From NCBI RefSeq assembly GCF_030718205.1, contig NZ_JAUZQF010000025.1, forward strand, positions 1 to 64,000: DNA of 64,000 nt. Direction: 5' to 3'. Source of the DNA: Nonomuraea turcica (lineage in GTDB: Bacteria > Actinomycetota > Actinomycetes > Streptosporangiales > Streptosporangiaceae). Shown piece after piece: positions 42,440 to 52,938 of this stretch. Made by a program: the position numbers and the translations under genes. Numbering within the stretch: the first letter of the stretch is position 1; each line of letters starts with the position of its first letter. Below the pieces are notes generated by a model that did not search any database, was not told where the DNA came from, and was given only the letters and a program-made list of their open reading frames with translations.

Positions 42440-43459
42440 ATGCCTCGATACGCGCTTCTGATTCTGCCTGCCTTCAACCGGGTCTACGGGGAGAGCTCCG
42501 TCCGGCTGACGAAGAGCGAGCTGGCGGTCTTCGGCGCGCGGGCCCTTCAGTGCGAGGTGCTGGACAGCGCGGAGACCGCCATCGGCGGCGTGCCGTACGT
42601 GACGTTCGAGACGGCTGAGCCGCTCACCCAGCCGGACATTTCGCTTTTGTCAAACCTTTCCTCGGTTTACGCAATTTTTGGCATCGAGGGCGAGCTGCTC
42701 AGACCGCTCCTGATGCAGTCGCTCGACCGGCTGAGCAGCGACCTGATCACGATCCAGAAGTACGCGGGCAAGACCAACGAGCACTTCACCAAACTGCTGC
42801 TCAACGTCACCGCGTTGGCCGGGGACAAGGGGCTGGGCGAGCGGCTGTCGGTGTTCGACCCGCTGTGCGGCCGGGGCACGACGCTCAACCAGGCCCTCAT
42901 GTACGGCTACGACGCTTACGGCATCGACGTCGACGGCAAGGACTTCGAGGCCTACTCCGGCTTCATCAAGACCTGGCTCCGCAACAAGCGGCTCAAGCAC
43001 ACCGCCGAGACCGTGCCGGTGCGCCGCGAGCGGGCCCTGGTCGGGCGGCGGCTGAACGTCACGTTCGGGCTGTCGAAGGAGGCGGTCAAGGCGGGCGACG
43101 TGCAGCACCTGGCCATGGTCAACGCCGACACCCACAAGAGCCGCGAGTTCTTCAAGCCCCGCTCGTTCGACGTCCTGGTGACCGACGCCCCCTATGGGGT
43201 CCAGCACGGCAGCAAGGGCGGCTCCGGCCTGTCCCGCAGCCCTCTGGAGCTGTTGCGCCAGGCGGTGCCCGTGTGGGCCGAACTGCTGCGTCCTGGCGGC
43301 GCCATGGGCATCGCCTGGAACACCTACGGCGGCAAGAGCTCCGACCTGGCGGAGATCCTCACCGCGGCCGGTCTCCAGGTGATGGACTACCCCGACTTCG
43401 AGCATTGGGTGGACCAGGCGATCGTCCGCGACATCATCGTCGCCCGCAAACCCGCCTGA
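42440..43459 (+). CDS. TRM11-like SAM-dependent methyltransferase
   Basis: A 339-residue protein of the TRM11 family of (t)RNA guanosine methyltransferase-like enzymes. The SAM-binding motif is FDPLCGRGTTLNQAL, followed by GIDVDGKDFEAY; the catalytic-type motif is VTDAPYG (N/D-P-P-Y variant). The N-terminal part may be a THUMP-like RNA-binding region. It lies on the plus strand between truB and ribF, against the direction of the whole translation-factor block. Its stop lies within a perfect 19-base tandem duplication. Confidence 0.85.
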   Translation: MPRYALLILPAFNRVYGESSVRLTKSELAVFGARALQCEVLDSAETAIGGVPYVTFETAEPLTQPDISLLSNLSSVYAIFGIEGELLRPLLMQSLDRLSSDLITIQKYAGKTNEHFTKLLLNVTALAGDKGLGERLSVFDPLCGRGTTLNQALMYGYDAYGIDVDGKDFEAYSGFIKTWLRNKRLKHTAETVPVRRERALVGRRLNVTFGLSKEAVKAGDVQHLAMVNADTHKSREFFKPRSFDVLVTDAPYGVQHGSKGGSGLSRSPLELLRQAVPVWAELLRPGGAMGIAWNTYGGKSSDLAEILTAAGLQVMDYPDFEHWVDQAIVRDIIVARKPA

Positions 43460-43482
43460 GCGCCGCAAACCCGCCTAAGCGC
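43445..43482. repeat. 19-bp tandem duplication across the TRM11-like stop codon
   Basis: CGCAAACCCGCCTGAGCGC at 43445-43463 is directly followed by a copy at 43464-43482 with one change (TAA in place of TGA). The first copy contains the real stop. The period of 19 puts the second copy out of frame. Confidence 0.9.
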
Positions 43483-43659
43483 CGGCGGACTCGCCGACCG
43501 TCCGGCACCGCCGCCACACGGCACGGCACCATCGGCACGGCCACGTCAGCACGGACGCCCGCGCATGCGCGGCCGTCGAGCCGCCGCACGCACACGCCAC
43601 CGACCGGCGGCGGTCGTCGCTCACGGCGCGACGCCGCGCGATCCGTCCGGCAAATCGGC

Positions 43660-44532
43660 TCAGCCGGCGAAGACGGCGAGGGGCTTGGCGGTTTTGCCCT
43701 GCTCCTCGACCAGCGCGAGCAACTCCCCCTCCGGCCCGAACACGCCGATCGGCCCTTTCCCGAGACCGGTCGCGGGCAGCCGCCCGCCGTGCGCGACGAC
43801 GCGGGCCTCCTCGGCCGTCACGTCCCTGCGCGGGAACGCCGCCGCCACCGCCTCCGCGATCGGCAGGATCACGCATTCCTCGGCAAGCTGCTCGATGCTC
43901 CTGGCCAGCGACAGGTCATAGGGCCCCACGCGGGTACGCCGCAGCCGCGTCAGATGCCCCCCGACCCCGAGCGAAGCACCCAGGTCGCGGGCCAGCGAGC
44001 GGATGTAGGTGCCGCTGGAGCAGGTCACGACCGCGTCCACGTCCACCACGTCGTCGTGGACCCTGATGTCCAGCACGTCGAACCCCCGCACGGTGACGGG
44101 CCTGGCCGACAGCTCGACCGCCTCGCCTGCCCGGGCCATCTTGTAGGCCCGCTGCCCGTTCACCTTGATGGCGCTGACCTGGGGCGGGATCTGCATGATC
44201 TCCCCGGTCAGCGCGGCGACGCCCTTGTGGATCTCGGCCGCCGTCACGCCGGCCGCCGAGGCGATGGCGATCACCTCGCCCTCGGCGTCGTCGGTGTTCG
44301 TGCTGACGCCGAGCCTGATTGTGGTCTCGTAGACCTTCTCGGTCAGCATCAGGTGCCCGAGCAGCCTGGTCGCCTTCTCCACGCCGATCACGAGCACGCC
44401 CGTCGCCATCGGGTCGAGCGTGCCGGCGTGCCCCACGCGGCGGGTGCCGGCGATGCGCCGCATCTTGGCCACCACGTCGTGGGACGTCCAATCGGCCGGC
44501 TTGTCGACGATGATCAGACCGCTCTCGGCCAT
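43660..44532 (-). CDS. truB: tRNA pseudouridine(55) synthase
   Basis: A 290-residue enzyme that converts U55 of the tRNA T-loop to pseudouridine. The catalytic Asp is D40 in GHAGTLDPMATGVL; KVYETTIRLGVSTNTDDAEG and CSSGTYIRSLARDLG are the other conserved motifs, and a C-terminal PUA-like region follows. ATG 44532 has AGGGGATGG upstream. It lies downstream of nrnA in the rbfA-nrnA-truB series and converges with the TRM11-like gene across about 200 bases, in which I see no other gene. Confidence 0.95.
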   Translation of the reverse strand: MAESGLIIVDKPADWTSHDVVAKMRRIAGTRRVGHAGTLDPMATGVLVIGVEKATRLLGHLMLTEKVYETTIRLGVSTNTDDAEGEVIAIASAAGVTAAEIHKGVAALTGEIMQIPPQVSAIKVNGQRAYKMARAGEAVELSARPVTVRGFDVLDIRVHDDVVDVDAVVTCSSGTYIRSLARDLGASLGVGGHLTRLRRTRVGPYDLSLARSIEQLAEECVILPIAEAVAAAFPRRDVTAEEARVVAHGGRLPATGLGKGPIGVFGPEGELLALVEEQGKTAKPLAVFAG

Positions 44533-44584
44533 CAAGCCATCCCCTGCCCTCGTCCGAACGCCATTCCGCCTGGTCCGGCTGCCC

Positions 44585-45625
44585 TCACGCCATCCCCAGC
44601 TCGCGCTTGAAGGCGGCCATGGTCTCCTCCACGGTGGCGTGCGAGGTGTAGCCGGCCGCGTTGTGGTGCCCGCCGCCGCCCAGCGCCGCGCACGCGGCGG
44701 CCACGTCGGCGGTGCCCTTGGACCTGGTGGACACCTGCCAGGCGCCCTGGTCGTCCTCCTTGAGCACGACCGCCACCTCGGCCTCGTCGGTGCGCCGCAC
44801 GATGTCGATGATGCCCTCGAGCTCGGCGTACGGCAGCCCGTACGCGGCCCGGTCCACCCGCGTCACGTACGTCCACACCAGCCCGCCCTCCAGCATCACC
44901 CGGTCCAGCGCGGCCGACAGCACCTTGAGATAGCCGAACGGCGAGCGGTCCCACAGCTCGCGAGCGATCTCGTCGGTACGCAGCCCCGTCGCCACGAGCC
45001 TGGCCGCCATCTGGTGCACGGCAGGCGTGGTCGAGGAGTGGCGGAAGGAGCCGGTGTCGGTCACGAGGCCCGCGTACAGGCACGTGGCGATGTCCCGGTC
45101 GAGTCGCCCGCCCAGCCGGTAGATGAGCTGTTCGGCCAGCATCGCGGTGGCGGCGGCCTTGGGGTCGATGAGCGCGAGCGTGCCGAATCCGGCGTTGGAC
45201 GGGTGGTGGTCCACCACGATGACCTCGCGCGCCCTGGCGGTGTTGTCGCTGAGCGGCCCCAGCCGTTCGAACGTCGAGGAGTCGAACGAGATCACCAGCT
45301 CCGGCGCGGCGGGGAACTCCTCCGGCGGCACCAGCATCTCCTGCCCGGGCAGGAACCGCAGCAGCCGCGGCACCTCGAACGGCCGGTCGCCGAACGACGC
45401 CGCGACGCGCTTGCCCATCGACCGCAGCACGAAGGCCACGGCCAGCATCGAGCCGAGCGCGTCACCGTCGGGCGTCACGTGGCAGACCAGGGCGACCTCG
45501 TCGGCCTGGTCGATCAGGTGCAGCGCCCGGTTCCAGGCGCTCTCCGGTATCGTGCCGCCGCCGACGCCGTTGCGGGACTCAAGGCGTGCCGGCCGGTCGG
45601 CCCGGTCTCTGACGTCGGGCGTCAC
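44585..45625 (-). CDS. nrnA: DHH-family phosphoesterase (NrnA-type oligoribonuclease / pAp phosphatase)
   Basis: A 346-residue bifunctional phosphatase/nanoRNase. CHVTPDGDALGSMLA, DSSTFERLG, VVDHHPSN (DHH motif) and GLVTDTGSFRHSST supply the Mn-binding residues; the C-terminal DHHA1 domain has GGGGHHNAAG. It degrades short RNA oligonucleotides and dephosphorylates pAp. Its GTG start overlaps the rbfA stop by 4 bases, so it is translationally coupled to rbfA. Confidence 0.93.
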   Translation of the reverse strand: MTPDVRDRADRPARLESRNGVGGGTIPESAWNRALHLIDQADEVALVCHVTPDGDALGSMLAVAFVLRSMGKRVAASFGDRPFEVPRLLRFLPGQEMLVPPEEFPAAPELVISFDSSTFERLGPLSDNTARAREVIVVDHHPSNAGFGTLALIDPKAAATAMLAEQLIYRLGGRLDRDIATCLYAGLVTDTGSFRHSSTTPAVHQMAARLVATGLRTDEIARELWDRSPFGYLKVLSAALDRVMLEGGLVWTYVTRVDRAAYGLPYAELEGIIDIVRRTDEAEVAVVLKEDDQGAWQVSTRSKGTADVAAACAALGGGGHHNAAGYTSHATVEETMAAFKRELGMA

Positions 45626-46068
45626 GCCGGCTCGTCCTCGGCCTCGCCCTCGTCGGGCTTCCGGTAAGGATCCGCGTCGCCCGCGTACGCCGCCTCCTTG
45701 GCCTGGCGCGCCACCTCGGCGTCCCGCGCCCGGGCGGCGTTGATGAGGTCGTCGAGGTGGCGGGCGCTGTCGGGCAGCGGGTCGTGCTTGAAGGTGAGCG
45801 TCGGGGCGAAGCGCACGCCGGTCTGGCGGCCGACTTCGGAGCGGAGGATCCCCTTGGCGCTCTCTAGGGCGGCCGCGCTGTCGGCGCGCTCGGCCTCGGA
45901 GCCGAACACCGTGTAGAAGACCGTCGCCTCCCGCAGGTCAGCGGTGACGCGCGTGTCGGTCACGGTGACGAAGCCCAGGCGCGGATCCTTGATCCGGCGC
46001 TCCAGCATCTCAGCGACGATCTGCTGGATGCGGTCGGCGAGCTTGCGCGCTCGTGCGGCATCCACCAT
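45622..46068 (-). CDS. rbfA: 30S ribosome-binding factor A
   Basis: A 148-residue ribosome maturation factor. ARKLADRIQQIVAEMLERRI, KDPRLGFVTVTDTRVTADLREATVFYTV and RFAPTLTFKHDPL are diagnostic RbfA motifs. The C-terminal acidic tail is slightly longer than average. ATG 46068 has GGGGGAG five bases upstream. It binds the 30S subunit during 16S rRNA processing and cold adaptation, consistent with its place after infB. Confidence 0.94.
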   Translation of the reverse strand: MVDAARARKLADRIQQIVAEMLERRIKDPRLGFVTVTDTRVTADLREATVFYTVFGSEAERADSAAALESAKGILRSEVGRQTGVRFAPTLTFKHDPLPDSARHLDDLINAARARDAEVARQAKEAAYAGDADPYRKPDEGEAEDEPA

Positions 46069-46107
46069 GTTCGCTCCCCCTCACGCACGACCTGGCCGTG
46101 CTGTCGT

Positions 46108-46404
46108 TCAATCTTCGTCGGTGTAGAGCCGCTGCCTGGCCGACAGCAGCTCGATCTCAGGGCGGAAGGCCACCATCCGCTCGCAGGCGTCCATCACCTC
46201 TTTGCAGTTGCCCGCGGAGGCGGAGATCACCGCGACGCCGATCTCAGCCCTGCGATGCAGGTCGAGATGGCCGGTCTCGGCCACCGCGATGCTGGGATAA
46301 CGTCGCTGCAGCTCGGCGATCAGAGGCCGGACGGCAGAGCGCTTCTGCTTCAGCGAACGCACGTCGCCGAGCAGGATGTCCAGGGTCAGAGCACCCACAT
46401 ACAT
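46108..46404 (-). CDS. DUF503 (YlxP-like) family protein
   Basis: A 98-residue protein with YVGALTLDILLGDVRSLKQKRS, RYPSIAVAETGHLDLHRRAEIGVAVIS and FRPEIELLSARQRL, the pattern of the DUF503/YlxP family that sits between infB and rbfA in many Gram-positives. It probably assists ribosome biogenesis, but its biochemical role is unclear. The ribosome-binding site is weak. An infB hairpin lies upstream. Confidence 0.93.
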   Translation of the reverse strand: MYVGALTLDILLGDVRSLKQKRSAVRPLIAELQRRYPSIAVAETGHLDLHRRAEIGVAVISASAGNCKEVMDACERMVAFRPEIELLSARQRLYTDED

Positions 46405-46485
46405 CGTTGGCTACCACCGCTTGGCCTGGTGTGGTGAACGCACGGGCGGCCTGCTGCGGTGGGGACCAGGCCAGGACGTGCGAGA

Positions 46486-46514
46486 GGCGCCCGGCGGATG
46501 TCCCGCCGGGCGCC
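46486..46514 (-). terminator. Hairpin between infB and DUF503 gene
   Basis: GGCGCCCGGCGG (46486-46497) is the exact reverse complement of CCGCCGGGCGCC (46503-46514) with loop ATGTC. It begins 10 bases after the infB stop and may attenuate read-through into the DUF503-rbfA part. Confidence 0.75.
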
Positions 46515-46524
46515 ATGCCGCGTG

Positions 46525-49728
<3,204 letters not shown>

Positions 49729-49853
49729 TGCACTCCCTTACTCGGCCCGGGAGGCTGGCTGTGCCGTCCGGACCGTCGCTACCTTGACGTCTTCATCGCC
49801 GCGTGCTCATCAGGCGCTCATAGCAATCTGACTCCGCCCATCAACTCGGCGTC

Positions 49854-50153
49854 CTACATGACATTTCGTGGTTCTCCCTCCAGGTGTGCCCGCACACTCG
49901 AGACGTCGAGCGGTCCCGGCACGCGAAACGCGCGTGGAAACGCCCGGCGCCGCTCGGCGAGCTCCAGACAGCTCAAGGACGGATGCAGCGACGCACCCCG
50001 GCCAGGAAGCCGTCCTCGCAGGTCAGGGACCACATGGTCCTCGACCTTCACCAGGCGGAGCAGCTCGGACTTAGCCGTGCGAACCCTGCAGCCCACACAG
50101 GTGCGCTGTGGGCCCGCTTGGCCACCATATTCCAGCTTACCGTGTTGACGCAT
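49854..50153 (-). CDS. ylxR: YlxR family (DUF448) RNA-binding protein
   Basis: A 99-residue protein with QRTCVGCRVRTAKSELLRLV, the YlxR/DUF448 signature, and GRGASLHPSLSCLELAERRRAFPRAFRV, which carries the second conserved part. It lies between nusA and infB as in most Gram-positives; its start overlaps the nusA 3' end by 17 bases. It is proposed to bind RNA and assist transcription or ribosome assembly. 125 bases separate it from infB. Confidence 0.93.
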   Translation of the reverse strand: MRQHGKLEYGGQAGPQRTCVGCRVRTAKSELLRLVKVEDHVVPDLRGRLPGRGASLHPSLSCLELAERRRAFPRAFRVPGPLDVSSVRAHLEGEPRNVM

Positions 50154-51141
50154 CTACGGAACCGGCGGCATCTTCCGCTTGGGTGTCGGGCCGGATGTCG
50201 ATCCGCCATCCCGTGAGCCGTGCGGCAAGCCGGGCATTTTGCCCCTCTTTCCCGATGGCCAGCGACAGCTGGTAGTCGGGCACCGTCACTCTCGCGACAC
50301 GCCCCTCCAAATCGAGAACCTCGACGTGAGAAACGCGTGCGGGCGACAGGGCATTCCCGACGAACTCCGCCGGATCCTCCGACCAGTCGATGATGTCGAT
50401 CTTCTCGCCGTGAAGCTCCGTCATCACGTTGCGCACGCGCGAGCCCATCGGCCCGATGCACGCGCCCTTGGCGTTGACGCCGGGCTTGCGCGACCTGACG
50501 GCGATCTTCGTACGGTGCCCGGCCTCACGCGCCACCGCGGCGATCTCCACGGTGCCGTCGGCGATCTCCGGGACCTCCAGCGCGAACAGCTTCTTCACCA
50601 GCCCGGGATGCGTGCGCGACAAGGTGATCGAGGGGCCCTTGTGGCCCTTCTTCACCTGCACCACGTAGGCGCGGATGCGCTCGCCGTGCACGTATTCCTC
50701 GCCGGGGACCTGCTCGGCGTGCGGCAGCACGGCCTCGACCTTGCCCAGGTCGACCAGCACCACGCGGGGGTCCTTGCCCTGCTGGATGACGCCGGAGACC
50801 AGCTCGCCCTCCCGGCTGGCGAACTCACCGAAGTTGATCTCGTCTTCGGCGTCGCGCAGCTGCTGCAGGATGACCTGCTTGGCGGTGGTGGCGGCGATCC
50901 TGCTGAAGTTGTTGGGTGTGTCGTCGAACTCTCTGACGACGTCGCCCTCCTCGTCGAGCTCGGCCGCCCAGATGGTCACGTGACCGCTGCCCCTGTCGAG
51001 CTCGGCACGCGCCTTGGAGGCCGCGCCCTCGGTCCGGAAGTATGCGATCAGCAGCGCGTCCTCGATCGCCTTGACCACCAGGTCGAAGGAGATGTCCTTT
51101 TCACGTTCCAGGCTGCGCAGGACGCTCATGTCGATGTCCAC
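50137..51141 (-). CDS. nusA: Transcription termination/antitermination factor NusA
   Basis: A 334-residue RNA polymerase accessory factor, starting at GTG 51141 with GGGGGAG five bases upstream. The N-terminal RNAP-binding part (VLRSLEREKDISFDLVVKAIEDALLIAY), an S1 domain (GEFASREGELVSGVIQQGKD), and KH domains (NAKGACIGPMGSRVRNVMTELHGEKID and SLAIGKEGQNARLAARLTGWRIDI) are in order. No C-terminal acidic repeats are present, as is usual in actinobacteria. It follows rimP by 12 bases. Confidence 0.96.
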   Translation of the reverse strand: MDIDMSVLRSLEREKDISFDLVVKAIEDALLIAYFRTEGAASKARAELDRGSGHVTIWAAELDEEGDVVREFDDTPNNFSRIAATTAKQVILQQLRDAEDEINFGEFASREGELVSGVIQQGKDPRVVLVDLGKVEAVLPHAEQVPGEEYVHGERIRAYVVQVKKGHKGPSITLSRTHPGLVKKLFALEVPEIADGTVEIAAVAREAGHRTKIAVRSRKPGVNAKGACIGPMGSRVRNVMTELHGEKIDIIDWSEDPAEFVGNALSPARVSHVEVLDLEGRVARVTVPDYQLSLAIGKEGQNARLAARLTGWRIDIRPDTQAEDAAGSVDASTR

Positions 51142-51153
51142 GGCGGCTCCCCC

Positions 51154-51639
51154 TTAGCCTTCGTCGCCGTCGACGTCGTCGATCCGGCGGAACTCCACCT
51201 GCACCCGTCCCCGGGCCAGGTCTTCGTAATCAAGCCGGCGTGCGGCGCCCGCGATGTCGAGGTCGACGCCGCTCTCGTCCGTCGCCGTGATCCGGCCCTC
51301 CACCACGGTGCCGTCTCGCATCTCGGCCTTCACCAGGCGTTTGGCAGCACGCCGCCAGTGGCGCGGCTCGGTGAGAGGGCGGTCGACACCCGGCGAGGAG
51401 ACCTCCAGCGTGTAAGCCGCCTGGCCCATCGCGTCGTCGTCGTCCAACGCCGCGGAGACGGCCTGGCTCACGTCGGCCACGTCGTCGAGGCTCACGCCGC
51501 CGTCGCGATCGACGATCACGCGCAGCAGCCGTCTCTTGCCTGCCTGGGTGACCGTGATGTCCTCCAGGTCGAGACCCTCCGCGCTGACCACGGGCTCCAG
51601 GAGCTTTATCAGGTGGTCGCGGGGTGATGCGCTGCCCAT
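51154..51639 (-). CDS. rimP: Ribosome maturation factor RimP
   Basis: A 161-residue protein needed for 30S maturation. LEPVVSAEGLDLEDITVTQAGKRRLLRVIVDRDGGVSLDD and LEVSSPGVDRPLTEPRHW are the RimP motifs. ATG 51639 is chosen because GGGGAGG lies five bases upstream; an ATG seven codons earlier (51660) is possible. It heads the rimP-nusA-ylxR-infB operon; the divergent lipoprotein gene starts 220 bases away. Confidence 0.94.
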   Translation of the reverse strand: MGSASPRDHLIKLLEPVVSAEGLDLEDITVTQAGKRRLLRVIVDRDGGVSLDDVADVSQAVSAALDDDDAMGQAAYTLEVSSPGVDRPLTEPRHWRRAAKRLVKAEMRDGTVVEGRITATDESGVDLDIAGAARRLDYEDLARGRVQVEFRRIDDVDGDEG

Positions 51640-51859
51640 ATCGACCTCCCCTATTGTCATGTCTCAGCCGGGCGGACCTCGCCTCTGGCTCTCCGCCGCC
51701 TGGCCGCACAGCCAGCGACGACAGTTGACACCCTATCTGTATGAGGGCACGAAAAGAGCGCCACTCGTCTCGGCCGAATGGCGAGCGTCACCGACAGCGA
51801 TCGCGGGCAGGAGCCCGTACGATGCTATCCGGGTCCCGTAATACTGGAGGTTCCTGTCC

Positions 51860-52345
51860 GTGCGTCCGCGTCACCTCTCCCGGCGGGTCTTGCTGGCGGG
51901 CGGAGCGGCCGCTCTCACCGCCTGCAACGCCTCCGGCCCGCCGCAGCCACCCGCCCAGGCCCCGGACTCCCCCGAGACGCTCCTGCTGAAAGACCTAATC
52001 GCCGAGAAAGAGCGGACGATCGCCCTCTATTCCTCCCTGATCGCGGGAGGGGCGCAGAAGCTGGTTCCCTTCAGGGACCGCCACCAGGCCCATCTGGACG
52101 AGCTGCGCAAGCACGTCAAGGCCACCGCCTCGGCCCCTGCGAGGTTGTCCGCCTCGGGCTCCGCGACGCCGTCCGCCAGCGCCACGCCGAAGACGTCGCT
52201 GTCGCGGCTGCGCGACCTCGAGCGCAAGGCCGCGGCGCTGCGGGCCCGCCAGCTCGCGAGCGTCTCGCCCGGGATGGCCCAGCTCATCGCCAGCATCGGC
52301 GCCTGCGAGGCCGCCCACGCCGCCGCCCTGCCGAGGTCCCTGTGA
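51860..52345 (+). CDS. Lipoprotein with twin-arginine-like signal, ferritin-like partner
   Basis: A 161-residue protein starting at GTG 51860, nine bases after GGAGG. The N-terminus RHLSRRVLLAGGAAALTAC has an S-R-R-x-L-L twin-arginine-like motif and an L-T-A-C lipobox, so it is probably exported and lipid-anchored. The mature part has two helical segments (LLLKDLIAEKERTIALYSSLI and LERKAAALRARQLASVSPG) around a Ser/Ala/Pro linker. It overlaps the DUF4439 gene by 4 bases (GTGA), so the two products likely work together outside the cytoplasm; function unknown. Confidence 0.75.
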   Translation: MRPRHLSRRVLLAGGAAALTACNASGPPQPPAQAPDSPETLLLKDLIAEKERTIALYSSLIAGGAQKLVPFRDRHQAHLDELRKHVKATASAPARLSASGSATPSASATPKTSLSRLRDLERKAAALRARQLASVSPGMAQLIASIGACEAAHAAALPRSL

Positions 52346-52797
52346 GCGCCGCCGACGTCGAGAAGTTGCGCAAGGCGCTGGCCGCCGAGCACGCGGCGCT
52401 GTTCGCGTACGGGCTGCTGGGGGCGCGGACGTCCGGGTCGCTGCGGGACAGGATGAGCGCGGCGTTCGACGCCCACCGGGCGCGCCGCGACCAGCTGCGG
52501 GGGTTCATCACGACGCGCGGCGGCCGGCCCATCGAGCCCGACGCGTCCTATGCGCTGCCGTTCTTCCCCTCCAACGCCACGCTGGCGGCCAAGCTGGCCG
52601 CGCACCTGGAGAGCGGTGTCACGGCCGCCTATCTGGAGCTGGCGGCCGCGCAGGATGTGTCGCTGCGCCGCTACGCCGCGCTGGCCATGCAGGAGGCGGT
52701 CACCCGGGCCTACTCCTTCCGGCCCGCCCAGCCGTCCGCGTTCCCCGGCATGCCGATCGCAGCGGCCCCTTCGCCCACGCCGACCCCCTCCGGCTGA
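52342..52797 (+). CDS. DUF4439 ferritin-like protein
   Basis: A 151-residue helical protein. VEKLRKALAAEHAALFAYGLLGAR, RARRDQLRGFITTRGG and TAAYLELAAAQDVSLRRYAALAMQEAVTRAYSF form a four-helix ferritin-like pattern of the DUF4439 type; E16 and H17 and later Glu residues could bind metal. It is translationally coupled to the lipoprotein gene just upstream. It lacks its own signal peptide. The pair is found near proS/rimP in relatives, to my recollection. Confidence 0.75.
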   Translation: MSAADVEKLRKALAAEHAALFAYGLLGARTSGSLRDRMSAAFDAHRARRDQLRGFITTRGGRPIEPDASYALPFFPSNATLAAKLAAHLESGVTAAYLELAAAQDVSLRRYAALAMQEAVTRAYSFRPAQPSAFPGMPIAAAPSPTPTPSG

Positions 52798-52894
52798 ATG
52801 TCACCGCACCACACCTCGCCAACGCGGGGTGGGCGGCGCGGAAGGCACGACGGCCGGAGGACATGACGGCGCCGGGTCGGCGAGACGCCGTGCG

Positions 52895-52926
52895 GAGCGA
52901 GCCCGTGCCGCGGCAAGGGCTCGCTC
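52895..52926. terminator. Hairpin between DUF4439 and proS genes
   Basis: GAGCGAGCCC (52895-52904) is the exact reverse complement of GGGCTCGCTC (52917-52926), loop of 12 bases. It lies between the convergent DUF4439 and proS genes, 12 bases beyond the proS stop, and may terminate both. Confidence 0.7.
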
Positions 52927-52938
52927 AGGGCAGGGGTG

